From Plasmodiophora brassicae (taxonomy: Eukaryota; Endomyxa; Phytomyxea; Plasmodiophorida; Plasmodiophoridae): 64,000 nt of DNA. The stretch is taken from assembly GCA_039704465.1 (NCBI GenBank), contig JASFAU010000008.1, forward strand, positions 868,001-932,000. Direction: 5' to 3'. Shown here in pieces: positions 42,659-53,537 of the stretch. The notes below the pieces were generated by a model. That model was not told the origin of the DNA, searched no databases, and saw only the letters and a list, made by a program, of their open reading frames with translations. Positions within the stretch are counted from its first letter, which is position 1, and every line of letters starts with the position of its first letter. The translations under genes were made by a program, and so were the position numbers.

Positions 42659-43072
42659 CTAGTTGGACTTGGAGATACGGCAGATCACGGGGAAGACCTG
42701 GCCGCCGGTGATGTCGGCGAACACGCTGTAATCTTTCGGAACCATGAAGAGGGGCAGGCCGTTGTACGTCTTGCCGTTGTAGCTGTTGACCCAGGCGCCG
42801 TTCGTCGGGATATTGCAGAACTTGATCAGGCTGCCCAGGCCGATCCTGTGGCTGTCACCTACGTCGGCAACACCCAACGACCAGGCGCCACTGCACTCCA
42901 AGGCAGCGTCCTCGTACGTCATGAGCTTGGCAGCGCCGTTCGCGTTAGTAGGGATCAGGTAATCACCGAGCGTACAGGCTGGCGTAGCAATGGCACTCGT
43001 ATCGGCAGGGCCCGCCCCCGCGTACCCTACCAGGCTCAGCAGAATACCAATGCTCACGCCCGACACGAACAT
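42659..43072 (-). CDS. Secreted protein family member 3
   Basis: 137 residues from ATG 43070-43072. Signal peptide (FVSGVSIGILLSLVGYAGAG), then CTLGDYLIPTNANGAAKLMT, ALECSGAWSLGVADVGD, FCNIPTNGAWVNSYNGKTY and VFPVICRISKSN. The core domain is the same length as in the other members. Divergent copy: roughly 40 percent identity by eye with member 4. Confidence 0.7.
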   Translation of the reverse strand: MFVSGVSIGILLSLVGYAGAGPADTSAIATPACTLGDYLIPTNANGAAKLMTYEDAALECSGAWSLGVADVGDSHRIGLGSLIKFCNIPTNGAWVNSYNGKTYNGLPLFMVPKDYSVFADITGGQVFPVICRISKSN

Positions 43073-43134
43073 CTCCGTATCGACTCCAGGCGACCACAGA
43101 TCAAAATGAATGCCCACTTGCGAAGAACGCGAGA

Positions 43135-43250
43135 GCTCGCGACTTGTCAAAATCTGGGCCTGTCTTGACGATACCGCGACTTGTCAAAGTCCGGGCCTGC
43201 CTTTACGATACAGCGACTTGAAAAATCCGGGCCTGCCTTTACGATACATG
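43135..43250. repeat. Three-copy 37-40 bp tandem repeat
   Basis: Units begin gcgacttgtcaaa/gcgacttgaaaaa and continue gggcctgcctttacgataca; the first unit is slightly diverged. Located just upstream of secreted protein gene 3 with respect to its transcription. Confidence 0.85.
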
Positions 43251-43464
43251 TCCCGGCACTGTAGTGTGCCGCTCCGTCATTCACTTGTGACAGTGACAGC
43301 ATCGGCGTGCGTGTTGCGTTGCAGGTCCAGACGCCAATACTAAATAAACTCGGGACCCTGTCCTCAGACGTGCATGGTCAGAGGTGTTGCTGCAGAAACC
43401 GTGTTAGACAGTGCGTGTATTGTGACAGCGTTTGACCAGTGGGCAGCGGGAGCAGGGGGTCCAC

Positions 43465-43941
43465 CTAGCTGGCAATCTTGCAGATCACAGGGAACTCCTG
43501 AGTTCCGGCGATGTCGTTAACAACGGTGTAACCGGTGCCACCCGACGTTGGGGCCAGGTAGAGGTGCGCGCCATTGTAGCTGTCACCGTTCCAGCTCCTG
43601 ACCCAGGCGCCGTTCGCAGGTGGATTGCAGGACGCGATCAGGTCGCCCAGCTCGATGTTGTTGCCGGTGTCAGCGCCGGCAACGCCCATCGACCAAGCGC
43701 CGCGGCACGCGAAGGCCGAGTTGTAGAACGTGTCGACCTTGGCAATGCCGTTCTCGTCGGTGGGCATCAGGTAGCCACCAAGCGTACAGGCAGAAGTGGC
43801 GACACCACTTGTATCAACCGGCGCAGGCGCGACGTTCGCCCCCAGCACCATGGCTGGCGCCATCAACTTGTTCAGCTTCAATCCAGTCCCGGTGACGCAG
43901 GCCACCAGGAAGCCAGCGATCACCACCGACAAGGTCTTCAT
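43465..43941 (-). CDS. Secreted protein family member 4
   Basis: 158 residues from ATG 43939-43941. Signal peptide (TLSVVIAGFLVACVTG), linker, then CTLGGYLMPTDENGIAKVDT, AFACRGAWSMGVAGADTG, ASCNPPANGAWVRSWNGDSY and QEFPVICKIAS. The four-Cys core is kept. First gene of the cluster in transcription order. Confidence 0.72.
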   Translation of the reverse strand: MKTLSVVIAGFLVACVTGTGLKLNKLMAPAMVLGANVAPAPVDTSGVATSACTLGGYLMPTDENGIAKVDTFYNSAFACRGAWSMGVAGADTGNNIELGDLIASCNPPANGAWVRSWNGDSYNGAHLYLAPTSGGTGYTVVNDIAGTQEFPVICKIAS

Positions 43942-44185
43942 ATCTGCCTAACAGCCCAATTTCAAATGAAGCCCCCTGGCCCCGTGGAACGTTCTCGAAG
44001 CGCAGTCAAGGGTCACCAGAAGACGAAGTCGACTGGATTGACTTCCCGACCTGAACGTGACGGTACGCGCCCTGTCTGTCTGGCGTTCGGGTACACGTCA
44101 CAGTCGTCCAGACTGTCGCACTGTCACAGACGGCAGCAGCCACTGCGAGCGACGCAATCGGACGAATCAGCATTCTGAAATACTT

Positions 44186-47100
44186 TTACTGCAACAATGA
44201 GCGTTGTTCCGGTGTGAGCTGAGACAGAACAGCAGACACGACGTTGTTCCCAGATAGACGCTCCTGATGCCACACCGAACGAAGCTGACCCAACACCTCA
44301 TCGTTCGCAAGCCGGTCCGCAATCACGTTCGCGATAACAAACATCTGCATCGCACGGTAATCAGTGCAAGTTGGCCCGCAGTCAAAGCAAAGGGCACACC
44401 AAGTGCGAGGATATCGGGGAATGGGGCTTCAGGAAGTCTGGGACCAAGGAGATAACCTGCAGCAGGAGACCGTGGACGACCTTGGATTCGATGGGACAGT
44501 TACGAACTGGCAGAAGAGAGACCCACTCTGCAGCAGCTTTAGGGAGCTCAGCGGGCGACCATAGCGCTCGTTGGTAGACCAGCATCTTTCCCATCGACGA
44601 TATGGCATTGTCCCGTGAAAGAGCGAACGCCTCATCCTTAGACAAGTCAATGCTGTGGACAACTTGGCGCAGCGTCGAGTACGCATGATGCATGTAATCG
44701 CGCGAGAAGAGAGTACGCAACGAAGGGTACAGCGAGCATACATGAGCGCAGACACCCAATCCGTAAACGGCTGCTTGGCAAACGTCACTGTCCTAGGCGA
44801 ACGATCAAGTCATTACATGGCAGGGTAAGAGATGACAGAGGCTCACAGTTGACGACGCGTGTTCGAGAAACACTGGAAGCATCGGGACGACATATAGCTC
44901 GGCCGCTTTGGGGCTGCAGTGCTCGATGACGTCATCAAATATGCACAAGGCTGACGTAAGCTCAGACAACGATCGCGTCAGCATCGAACAAACGCGCCGC
45001 TCGAGGGTCGACTAGACATTCGGTCAGAACGTTTCTATAACGATTCTTCAATGGACTAATACCTGGAAGACAGGCAGGAACAGGTCGCGAGATGATTGTG
45101 CACACGCGGAAACGACATCGACGATATGCCCTTGAATTTCGGTTTCGACATCGTTTTCTTCATCAATTCGACTGCGATACAGTAAGCGCCTGATTCTGTT
45201 CGAAATACGACAAACGTCATCGGGAACCTGATCTCGTGGTCATCACATTGACCCCCATGTAGAGATGCCGCCCTTTCATCTCGTCGAGCGGCGGACTCGG
45301 CTAGAAGAAGCTCCAGTGCAACACACAGCTTGCTTTCCAAATCGATACCTGACAGACAGGTTAGAGTGTGGCGCGCGATTTCTAAGCCCACCCCAGGTAC
45401 CAATGGTCTCGTTCTTCAGCGCCTTGATAGTGTCTGCACACGCTTCAACAACGGCCATCAAGTTGCAGAGCTCAGGCTCCGAAGCGATTGCGCTGATCAA
45501 ATTCGGATACGCTTGCCTTGCACACTCAACCGCTTCGTTGCTGGGAAACAGTGCCGAAACGATAGGAGGAAGTGCTGCTGCGGCCGCAAGGCGTACTTGT
45601 TCGTTGTAACGACAGTTAATCAGCGGAATCAACGATGCAGCAGTCTTTACAGCCCAAGGGCGAAATGCGGGTCCCAAATCATGAGCGTACTACGCACCAC
45701 ATTAGTTGAACGAAGCCACAGACAATGAGAATTTGTCGCGCGCACCTGGAAGAGCATATTGCAAGCCAGCGACTTCTGCTCCATCAAAAAGGTGTTCATC
45801 GTTATCATGCGCTTGCCAAGACCACGCACTTCCAACGTCACAACATCAACGCCATCAACGTCGTCAACAGGTCGTTCATCAGTGACCTCTTCAACACTGC
45901 ACCCGTCATCAAGTGCCGTGCATGACAGTAGGTGCGGAATAATGGCAGGTAGAAATGGCGAGAAGAACTCGGCACCCATCGTCTGGCATATGCGGGCAAG
46001 GGCCTGATGGACGAACGGCCAATCGTCGTGGTTGCTGGGAAGATTAAGTTGCAGAAGCAGCTGAAGGAGTCGTCAGAAGCGAGGAAAAATGACGTCAAGA
46101 ATTAGCTGACCTGCGTAAGACCTGCAGCATCCTTGGCAAAGATATGGGAGCCGACACTGTGCCCAAGAATGCCAGCGCACTCAATAGCTTTCCCGCGTGC
46201 TTGAGACTCTGACGCACAGAGCGCCAGGAGCGCTGGCATCAACCGGTCGTAGAACTGGACGAATTTCTCACCAAGAACCTCTGACAGCGATGAAATAGCT
46301 GTGAGCGCAGCGTCTGCCACAGCTGGTGCAGGAGAGGAATCCAACACAGAGCACAGTGCCTATATCACGTCTGAGATAGATCATCAGAACGCCGCGATAA
46401 TGCCCAACCTGAAGACTCCGTTCTGAGATTTCACGATCCCACTCCTCTCCAATGACGCAGAAACTAGCAAGGCACAGGCACGCCTCTTCGACAACAGCCG
46501 GTGACGGGTCGCTCATCATGGTCACGCATATGGAAGGGATTTCGTGAGATGCGGCAGACTCCTGAAATTTTCCGCTTGCTGACATGCACATGGCAGATAG
46601 CAATTGCAGCGCTGCCACCCGGATCGATTCCTCTTGACGCCGAAGTCCTATCTTGCTCCACGAAACAAAGTCCGCCCAAACACATGATCCAAATTTCTCA
46701 GCGAGACGTTCCGGGCACCCTTCCGTTATCTTCTTTGCGGCCTACAGAATATCCATTCAGAAAAAGTACGGCCGCCGATACAGTATACCGACATGAAGAG
46801 CAGGAAGCATGTGACCTTCAGAAATCCAGGAAGAAAGCCGTGGAATTGCAATTTTCATGACCGTGTCAATACCGACAGACTGGCACAGCCGGAACAGAGC
46901 ATCACCAGCGGACGCGAACTCATCAATGTCCTCAGCAGACAGGGTTTCGTCAGCGGAACTCGAAACAATGCCGCTTGCCATCAGTTCAAGTGCGAGCTCA
47001 ATGCTAGCGCCACCCAGCACGCCCTGCTTATTCACACGGCCGTTCGATAATGACACCAAGACCTCCAGGGACATGGACCTGCAGTTCTGGTCCAACTGAG

Positions 47101-48166
47101 GAGACCGCATGATTGCCTCCATGGCCATGCATATTTGAGGGATGAAGCGTTCGAACAACGGCGCCTTGTATCCGACCAGCTCAATCAGATTCGTCAAAGT
47201 TGATTTCAGGTCCGTCTCCGATTCACAGGCCTGAATTGTTTGAAGGAGAAGTGGCAACAAACCTGTAGAGCCATATAAGTAACGCGATGGCATCGTGGAA
47301 TGCGTAAACCCACCAGCATTCGCAAGAACGGTCGCGTGGTCATCAGGGAACGAGACGAGAAGCGAAATCGAGGCACGCATCGCTGCTTGCCGAGTGTCAG
47401 CTGTAGAGTGAGGACCAGAGAGTCCTTCTCCCAGAATAGGAGTAATCGCATTCAAATGCGGGCTGACGATCTACTTAAACGGTGTCAAATACATCGGTAG
47501 ATCGGCGAACGTTGCTCCAAAACCTCAAAGTTGAATTCGGCCAGCTTGTCGAGTATCATTAGGGCGGCTAACCGTTGCAGAGAATTGGAAGACGATCCCA
47601 GATGAAGAATAGCGGGAATCAACTCGTTCCACGTGCAGCCACTATCAAACAGGAGTGAGCAACCGCACGAACCAGCACGAAGAGCTCCAGACCAACCGCT
47701 TGATTAGAGCGCAAACAGCGTGAAGAACACCTTTGTAGGCAGCCGGGCTCAATCGATCGCTCAATTGAGCGAGGACGATTAAGAGCTGTGGCCGCAAATC
47801 GACCATGGACTTGTCTTTCGCATTTACTTGCAAAGTCTGGCGCAGCAACTACATAGAAGGGCATCAGTCACGCGCCGCACCCTGAAGGGTCGGAATCCTG
47901 CACTTACGACAGCAAGCATTTGCTCTGACGAAGGATCCACACCCGTCGAAATATTCCGCAGAATGCTTTCAGCAAACTGCTTCGGCGAAGACTTCATGAC
48001 CTCCAGCGCAGACTCCGCCTGCGAACGCACACTCGCATCTGCCGATTGCAAACCGACGGTAACAGCACGCAGAAGCTCATCGCTATGCACCAGGCATCGG
48101 TCACACGATGGCAGCCACTCAAACCGCAGACGGCATCGCTCACCTGACACCCTCTGACCTGGTCAT
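44186..48166 (-). CDS. Importin-5/karyopherin beta-3-like import receptor
   Basis: Large HEAT-repeat protein split by many short introns (I estimate 12-15; most not individually fixed). Exon 1 is ATG ACC AG at 48159-48166; removing a 69-nt intron joins it to SDELLRAVTVGLQSADASVR and SQAESALEVMKSSPKQFAES. Later exons show HEAT helices: GLLPLLLQTIQACESETDLK, DQNCRSMSLEVLVSLSNG, FVQFYDRLMPALLALCASES, KTAASLIPLINCRYNEQVRL, AFALSRDNAISSMGKMLVYQ. The last intron (55 nt) precedes MFVIANVIADRLANDE and the stop at 44186. The ISSMGKM and YxRLMPxLL pieces match the Kap121/IPO5 branch. Carries ribosomal proteins and histones into the nucleus in other eukaryotes. Confidence 0.8.
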
Positions 48167-48290
48167 CGCCCACGCGACACGTCGTCCACTGTGCGCAATG
48201 TCCGGAACTGGTGACGCAACGACTGCCTTTGCAATGTGGAACAGATACAGAATAACGCGTAGATAGAGTTCATAAAATAATGCATAGCGA

Positions 48291-50115
48291 TCACTTGGCG
48301 GTGTCGATCAAGAATTGCGACAGGCTGGACGCTGTGAATTCACCGTGCTCGTTCCAGTCGCACGAGTTGAGACGTTTCAGAAATTCTTCGTGACGCAGAA
48401 TGTATTGGCGGCAGGCGACGCAGCTGGACAGGTCGTAGATGCAGGAGCGGTGGTACATGCAGCCGCATCGAAATATGCACACCTGTTCATGGTCCAGGCG
48501 ATGGACATTTTCCCAGCATATTCTGCATTCGGAGGAGTACCTCACCGATGCCTGCCAGTGCTGCGATTCTTTCGCACGCCAGCAGTGCATATTCTCGAGA
48601 ATACTACTCATAGGTGCCGGCTCAGGACCAGGTCCTGACCTATCCGAGGACAAGCCAGTGGAAACAGTCCGATGGTACAACAATCGGACATCGCCAGGGG
48701 TGAGGAGATCGCAGAGACGGCGACTCTTCAACAGCAGTGGGACCGATGCTTGGCTTCCGACGCTTTCGAAAATCAGCTGGGCGATCGATCTCGCTGTTGT
48801 ACCAGCATGAGGGGAGGATAGAGCCTTGTCGGACAAGTATAGCCATTCCTTCGACGATAGAAGACGCGTATGCGCCAAACGCCAAACGATTTCCAAGGAG
48901 CCCTCGCTTTCAAGGGCGAGGTCAAGGACAGGTTGTGCTTCGTACAACTGCTCGTTGAAAGCACACGCGGCAACGATACCACTGGTGAAGCCCGACTTCC
49001 GACAAAGGTCGAGCACAACGGATGGATCGAAGACGAACTTATCCGGTTGCCACACGATTTCGTCGCACACATTGCGAGCCCATCTTACTCGCGGTTGCGA
49101 GGCCAACCGAGCCGCCATATCTATCGTGTCGTGAACGATAACGGCGTCTTTTCGGCTCTCCTCGTATCGATGAAGGACGTCATGAAGATATCGCAGGTAA
49201 ATCTCTGCACTTTCCGCAGTCTCCTTACAAGATGATGTTGAAAGAAGTCCACTATAGTAAGGCATCAGATGTGGGCAGATACAGTGATGCGAATAGGCTT
49301 ACAGGCAGTCACGAATGATCCACGGTGGTATCATCGGGTAAAGGTCCATGCTGGCGATCATGCAGAGCTCGGGCCAGCAGTCGCTCCATACACGCCAGCA
49401 GTATCTCTAATCGCACGTTATAAACAAGGCACAGCATGTAGAGAAACGCATTACGGTGAAGAGAAGGGGATCCTTTGCTGACGTGTGCATAGTCGCTAGG
49501 ACGGCACGGGACCGCCCGCTGTCCAGGTGCACATCGAGGACGTAATGTTCGATGGAGTGTGGGAGATGCTGCTCACGGATCGAATGCAGGCTACACAGTA
49601 CCGAACGAAACCGTGCCCGACAGCATATCCGGAAGATCGGCATAAAGTCGTGGATGAATTGCGCATGCGTTTGAACGAATTCGCCACATTCGTCTTCGTC
49701 GCCACTGAACGCCACGCGTGCACATCGTATCGTCAGCAGGCGAGAGATCATGGCTGCCGTGTCGTCGTAGATGATCACGCATTCATGCCGCCATGACATC
49801 GGCACTTCGCTGTACGTCCTCCACCAGTCTTCAGTATCGACGTCGACATCAATAATGTCGACGTCATCGGAAATCATCCGATGAGTCTACGATGGGCAAC
49901 AGTCAGCTCTGAGTAACTCTGCGAATAGAGCGCGGAATGTCAATAACCTGACGAGTAGAATCGCGCAGTCCTGCGATACTGGCTCTACGCCTCATCTGAT
50001 CAGGGAAGGGGGACGCCTCCGCCGACGAACGTCGCGGACGACGTTCGGCGACCATTCCGCGCGCTATGGACAATTCCACGAGAGCAACGTTAATCGCAGC
50101 TGGCTCGTCGTCCAT
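48291..50115 (-). CDS. RING-finger protein, Vps-like
   Basis: ATG 50113-50115 (MDDEPAAINVALVELSIARG). Exons are interrupted by short introns, of which one near 49935-49967 and one near 49835-49900 are tentative; the 3' exon runs 49265 to 48291 without break. Helical-repeat stretches (YLRYLHDVLHRYEESRKDAV, IVWRLAHTRLLSSKEWLYLS) precede a C-terminal RING: CRICWENV, CIFRCGCMYHRSCI, CVACR. Helical solenoid plus C-terminal RING is the layout of HOPS/CORVET subunits (Vps8, 11, 18, 41), but the protein is shorter (about 550 residues) and no beta-propeller is seen. Role in vacuolar tethering is inference. Confidence 0.55.
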
Positions 50116-50588
50116 CTAACCACGGCGCGCGGCCCTTCCCCGGCCAGCGTCTGAATCCTCAAGTCGACCCAGACCCTTGGTGAGTCGACTCTGAAAAATT
50201 CGCGACGACCGACGGCACGATCGGCGCCTCAGACCCGTGTCAGGGATACCGTACCCGTCCGCATCCGTCCCGTGAGTCAGAAAACAGACCGTTCCCGGAG
50301 TGCGTTGCCGTACCAAACGGATCCCGAAATAGATCAGCGCCACTGTCACGGCAGTGGGCGCATGGCAGACGCGGCCACGTCAGCGTCCACCGGCGGGAAC
50401 CCAGCGAGCTGCATCGTGATTCGTGTCGCAGGTAAATTTTGCAAAAACGCAGAGCAGCTATCGTGAGTTGAATGAAGCAGCAGGCGCCCCACGAGGTCTT
50501 CGGAAACAGCTCGGCACAGGCTTCGATTCAGGCGGTTGATGCGCAGGAAGAAGGACGATAGAGTCATGCCGACAAACATGGACGTCAT
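50116..50588 (-). CDS. Possible small membrane protein (weak)
   Basis: ATG 50586-50588 opens a frame with FVGMTLSSFFLRINRLNRSL and SCSAFLQNLPATRITMQLAG. A second segment nearer the 3' end holds a hydrophobic VTVALIYFGIRLV. The two are in different frames with no clear splice pair. May be the edge of the retroelement island instead. Confidence 0.22.
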
Positions 50589-51060
50589 GGCGCAAGCTTG
50601 CTGCTCGACGGCCGTTCGGATAGCAGGAGTGATTCGTCGATGTCGCAGCCAAAGGTCGCATACGGAACGCAGTTCTTCATGACAGTGAGGTTCTTGGCGT
50701 TGGTGATGATGATGATGAAACTATTGACGGTTTGGTTCGCGGGAGGCCCTGCGCGAGCTGGATAAAGGCCTCGACTGTCGGGATGTTGCCGTCGAGGAAC
50801 ATTTCGAAGTCCTCTCGGAGGATATGCAGGCAGAGATGTTTCGCCCTGGTCCTTACCAAGGATCTGTAGTTGTGGCTTCAGTTCGGTCGCCAGTGGTTCT
50901 GGGAGCAGGTTGTGGTACTTGAAGTTCAGGAATGTTGGGAACGGGGGCTTCGATCGGATGGTGGGTGCTAGTTCAGCGGTGGCTCGTGACGGGTACCGCT
51001 GGTGCACGTACACGTTGATCTAATTGGCTAGTCGCGCGCGTTGCCGTTTCGACTTGGCTG
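50589..51060 (-). mobile_element. Retroelement fragment, minus orientation
   Basis: Minus strand carries VYVHQRYPSRATAELAPTIR, PPFPTFLNFKYHNLLPEPLA and a C-terminal ATFGCDIDESLLLSE. It lies in opposite orientation to the adjoining reverse transcriptase fragment and reads as part of the same class of element. No intact catalytic motif seen. Confidence 0.4.
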
Positions 51061-51119
51061 TGTGTGGGTGAGGTGTACAACAAAGGCCCGTTAAGGTCGT
51101 TGGGGGGTAGCCCGTCGAC

Positions 51120-51450
51120 CACGCTGTGGTATGCGATGTAAGGTCTACCGTGGAAGCTCACAACAACTAGCGAACGTAATCCACATAATGAACGCCACCA
51201 TACCAGGAATCCAGGTGAATGTCACGACCTCGACTACAGCCGTCGCCTTTCTGGACCTAACTGTCTACAAGCACGAAAACAAGATCGCATTCCGGACGTT
51301 TCAGAAGGAGCTCAACGTATATCAATACCTGCCGCGTCAGTCGCAACACAATCCAGCATGCATCCGCGGCTACATCTCAAGGGCGAAGCCATCCGATACG
51401 CGAGAACGAACACGCAGCTCGCCGACCGCCTCGCCATGATCGCTAAATTC
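51120..51450 (+). mobile_element. Reverse transcriptase fragment (non-LTR or Penelope-like)
   Basis: Plus-strand coding remnant with VYRGSSQQLANVIHIMNATI, TAVAFLDLTVYKHENKIAFR, TFQKELNVYQYLPRQSQHNP and, one frame over, AIRYARTNTQLADRLAMIAK. The chain FLDL(x)V..., F.TFQK.LN.Y.YLP..S.H, then RY.R.NT is the thumb-side end of reverse transcriptases from non-LTR/Penelope-type elements. The frame is broken near 51385 and 51470. The YxDD palm motif is not present. Confidence 0.65.
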
Positions 51451-51647
51451 CGACAACGTAACGTCTGCTAGCCGTTCATTCTCCAGTGCGTACCTGGACA
51501 ACAACCTGCGTCGAATCGACATCAATAACAGGCATCTACAAGTGCAACGTGAATACATCGTTCAGAACGTACAAACGCTGGTCATCCCGTACAATTCGTA
51601 TCCGATCACGACTGCGTTCCGCGTCAACGAAGCAGAACTGCTTTTCT

Positions 51648-52105
51648 GTAACTAGGCCAGGGGCGTCTTGCTGTGCTCGTTGCGCTGCCAGTCGTTGCGC
51701 CTTCGGTGCTTCTCGTTCTTCGTGGCGGATCTGCGTCAGTCGGAACTCCAGGCGGAACTAACTATGTCAGCAACATCAACCGCGGCTGCATACCAACTGG
51801 ATATCGCTTCTGAAACGGACAAGCTGAACGCCCGAATCAGCAAAGTTCATCAGCAGCAAATTGAACTTGGTGAATGCTTCCTCAGGAAACTAAACGACCT
51901 GCTCCAAACAGCAAGGATCGTAATCGCGGAGAACTTCCTTCAACGATTCCGAGAAGCCATCGAGGACGTAATCGTACACTACAGCAAACAGTTCCGCCTG
52001 GAGTTCCGACTGACGCAGATCCGCCACGAAGAACGAAAAGCACAGAAGGCGCAAAGAGCACAGCAAGACGCCCCTGGACTAGTTACAGAAAAGCAACTAC
52101 AAGCT
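51648..52105. repeat. Inverted repeat of about 110 bp within the retroelement
   Basis: 51648-51757, read on the minus strand, matches 51996-52105 on the plus strand at about 90 percent: shared cctggagttccgactgacgc and gcacagcaagacgcccctgg. The spacer holds the 5' half of the open frame that starts at 51764, so that frame is preceded by an inverted copy of its own middle. Confidence 0.85.
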
Positions 52106-52330
52106 GCTATCGCCAAGAACATGGCCAGCAATCAGCAGGGAAACGGGCAAGGCCGCCGGAATGACCAACCCGGGGGCCGAAGCAACACAACCCGGGCAAA
52201 CCAAGACGGACGCAGCGGCGCCCGCAACGAGAACAAGAGCAACAACAACAACAGGAGCGGTGCGAGCAACAACAACAACAACAACGCCAACGCCAACAAC
52301 AACAGACGACAACAGGGGTATGCGATGTAA
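51764..52330 (+). CDS. Gag/ORF1-like protein of a retroelement
   Basis: 188 residues from ATG 51764. N-terminal helical region (LDIASETDKLNARISKVHQQ, FLQRFREAIEDVIVHYSKQF), basic coiled coil (IRHEERKAQKAQRAQQ), then a low-complexity C-terminus of Asn, Arg, Gly and Gln (SGASNNNNNNANANNNRRQQ). This resembles the RNA-binding ORF1 of retroelements more than a host gene, and it lies among reverse transcriptase debris. A host origin cannot be excluded. Confidence 0.45.
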   Translation: MSATSTAAAYQLDIASETDKLNARISKVHQQQIELGECFLRKLNDLLQTARIVIAENFLQRFREAIEDVIVHYSKQFRLEFRLTQIRHEERKAQKAQRAQQDAPGLVTEKQLQAAIAKNMASNQQGNGQGRRNDQPGGRSNTTRANQDGRSGARNENKSNNNNRSGASNNNNNNANANNNRRQQGYAM

Positions 52331-52462
52331 GGTCTCTCAGTCTTTCTCTTTTCTACGTCTGTGCACGTTCGTCAGCGGTCTGGCGTGGGCGCTGGACCGA
52401 CGTTGACCGCACGCGGATACCGGAAGAGTGCGAGAGTTTATTCTCGTAGACCGAGATAGCTG

Positions 52463-52755
52463 TTAGGACATCGAGAGCACCACCTGGACCGCCACGTTAA
52501 GCAACCTGAAGGAACGCTTCAACGACCTCCATGAACGCGGATACGAATTGTACGGGATGACCGGCGTTTGTACGTTCTGCCGAGCAGCTGCTCTGCGCAA
52601 CGAACGACCCGCTCGTTGAAGGGAAGGACGTCGAGATGCCCGCCGTTCTGAAGGTAATGAAGGTGTCGGTGAACCGTTTTCTTGTAATCTACGTCGGGAA
52701 CCCCACTCGGGAACTTGTAGTACACATTCCATCCGTATTCTTGCATGAGGATCAT
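52463..52755 (-). mobile_element. Retroelement fragment, minus orientation (second)
   Basis: Contains QNVQTPVIPYNSYP on the minus strand; the plus strand at about 51565-51605 codes QNVQTLVIPYNSYP. The same element section is thus present twice in opposite orientations. Beside it reads MQEYGWNVYYKFPSGVPDVD and HLHYLQNGGHLDVLPFNERV. Confidence 0.5.
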
Positions 52756-53537
52756 ACGTCGTCTACCGCGGTCCGCATATTCTCAGTCCCGTTAGTTGAG
52801 CGGCGGCACCATCCGGCGCCTGGCGTTTCTCGAAGAAGGTGCACTTTCGATCCAGACGGTCGTCCGTCCGTCACGTTTCGGATCAGGAACCAGGGCCACA
52901 ACCTGCATGGTTGTCCCCAGCTGTCAGGTCGGCGAAGCATGACCGGTGCATCCGCAGGATGCTTGAGCCCGCAGGCACTTTCAGCGTCACGATTTACGCC
53001 GTTGATAACATATATAATCAGCAACGAGCGGGTCTGTATCAATGTTCCAGCCGCGTATGAGGCAAGGAGTGGCGTTGGGGTCGATTCGCTTCTGTAGGTC
53101 GTCGATGTCGAAGACCTGCAGCCAGGACAGACTAAAGACAGCGTTTCCCGCATCCGAATTGCGAGTCGGCACGACGAACTCGAGCATAACAATACCATTC
53201 GAAACCGAGGTAGGACAGGTACCGATCGGGTCTCCGATACCCTGGTCAGCGCAGATGGCCACAAAGCAGACGAAACTGATTTCAGGGGGCCTGGACCTGG
53301 GGACGATATTGCTCCTAGAAGAGACCTGCGACGTATTCTCACATGCTGCGGTCTTCCGGTCCGGTTGGTACCGCTCCAAAGCGGATGACTATACCGTTAG
53401 TGATATCGGTCGGCAGGGGCAGAGTCGGCTGAGCGCCGTCCGAAATGACTGCGAGTCCCAGATTGTTCTCGATCAAGACTACCTACCGGTTGTGCCTCGA
53501 GACAGGGAGCGAGGCGCCCCGCGCAGATTATATATTG
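52756..53537. other. Unresolved, probably retroelement-derived
   Basis: Long open frames exist on both strands. The minus strand has stretches such as NGIVMLEFVVPTRNSDAGNA and FDIDDLQKRIDPNATPCLIR, but no start, stop and splice structure makes sense. A TATA-like ttatatattg at 53529-53538 abuts the ATG of the next gene. Confidence 0.35.
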
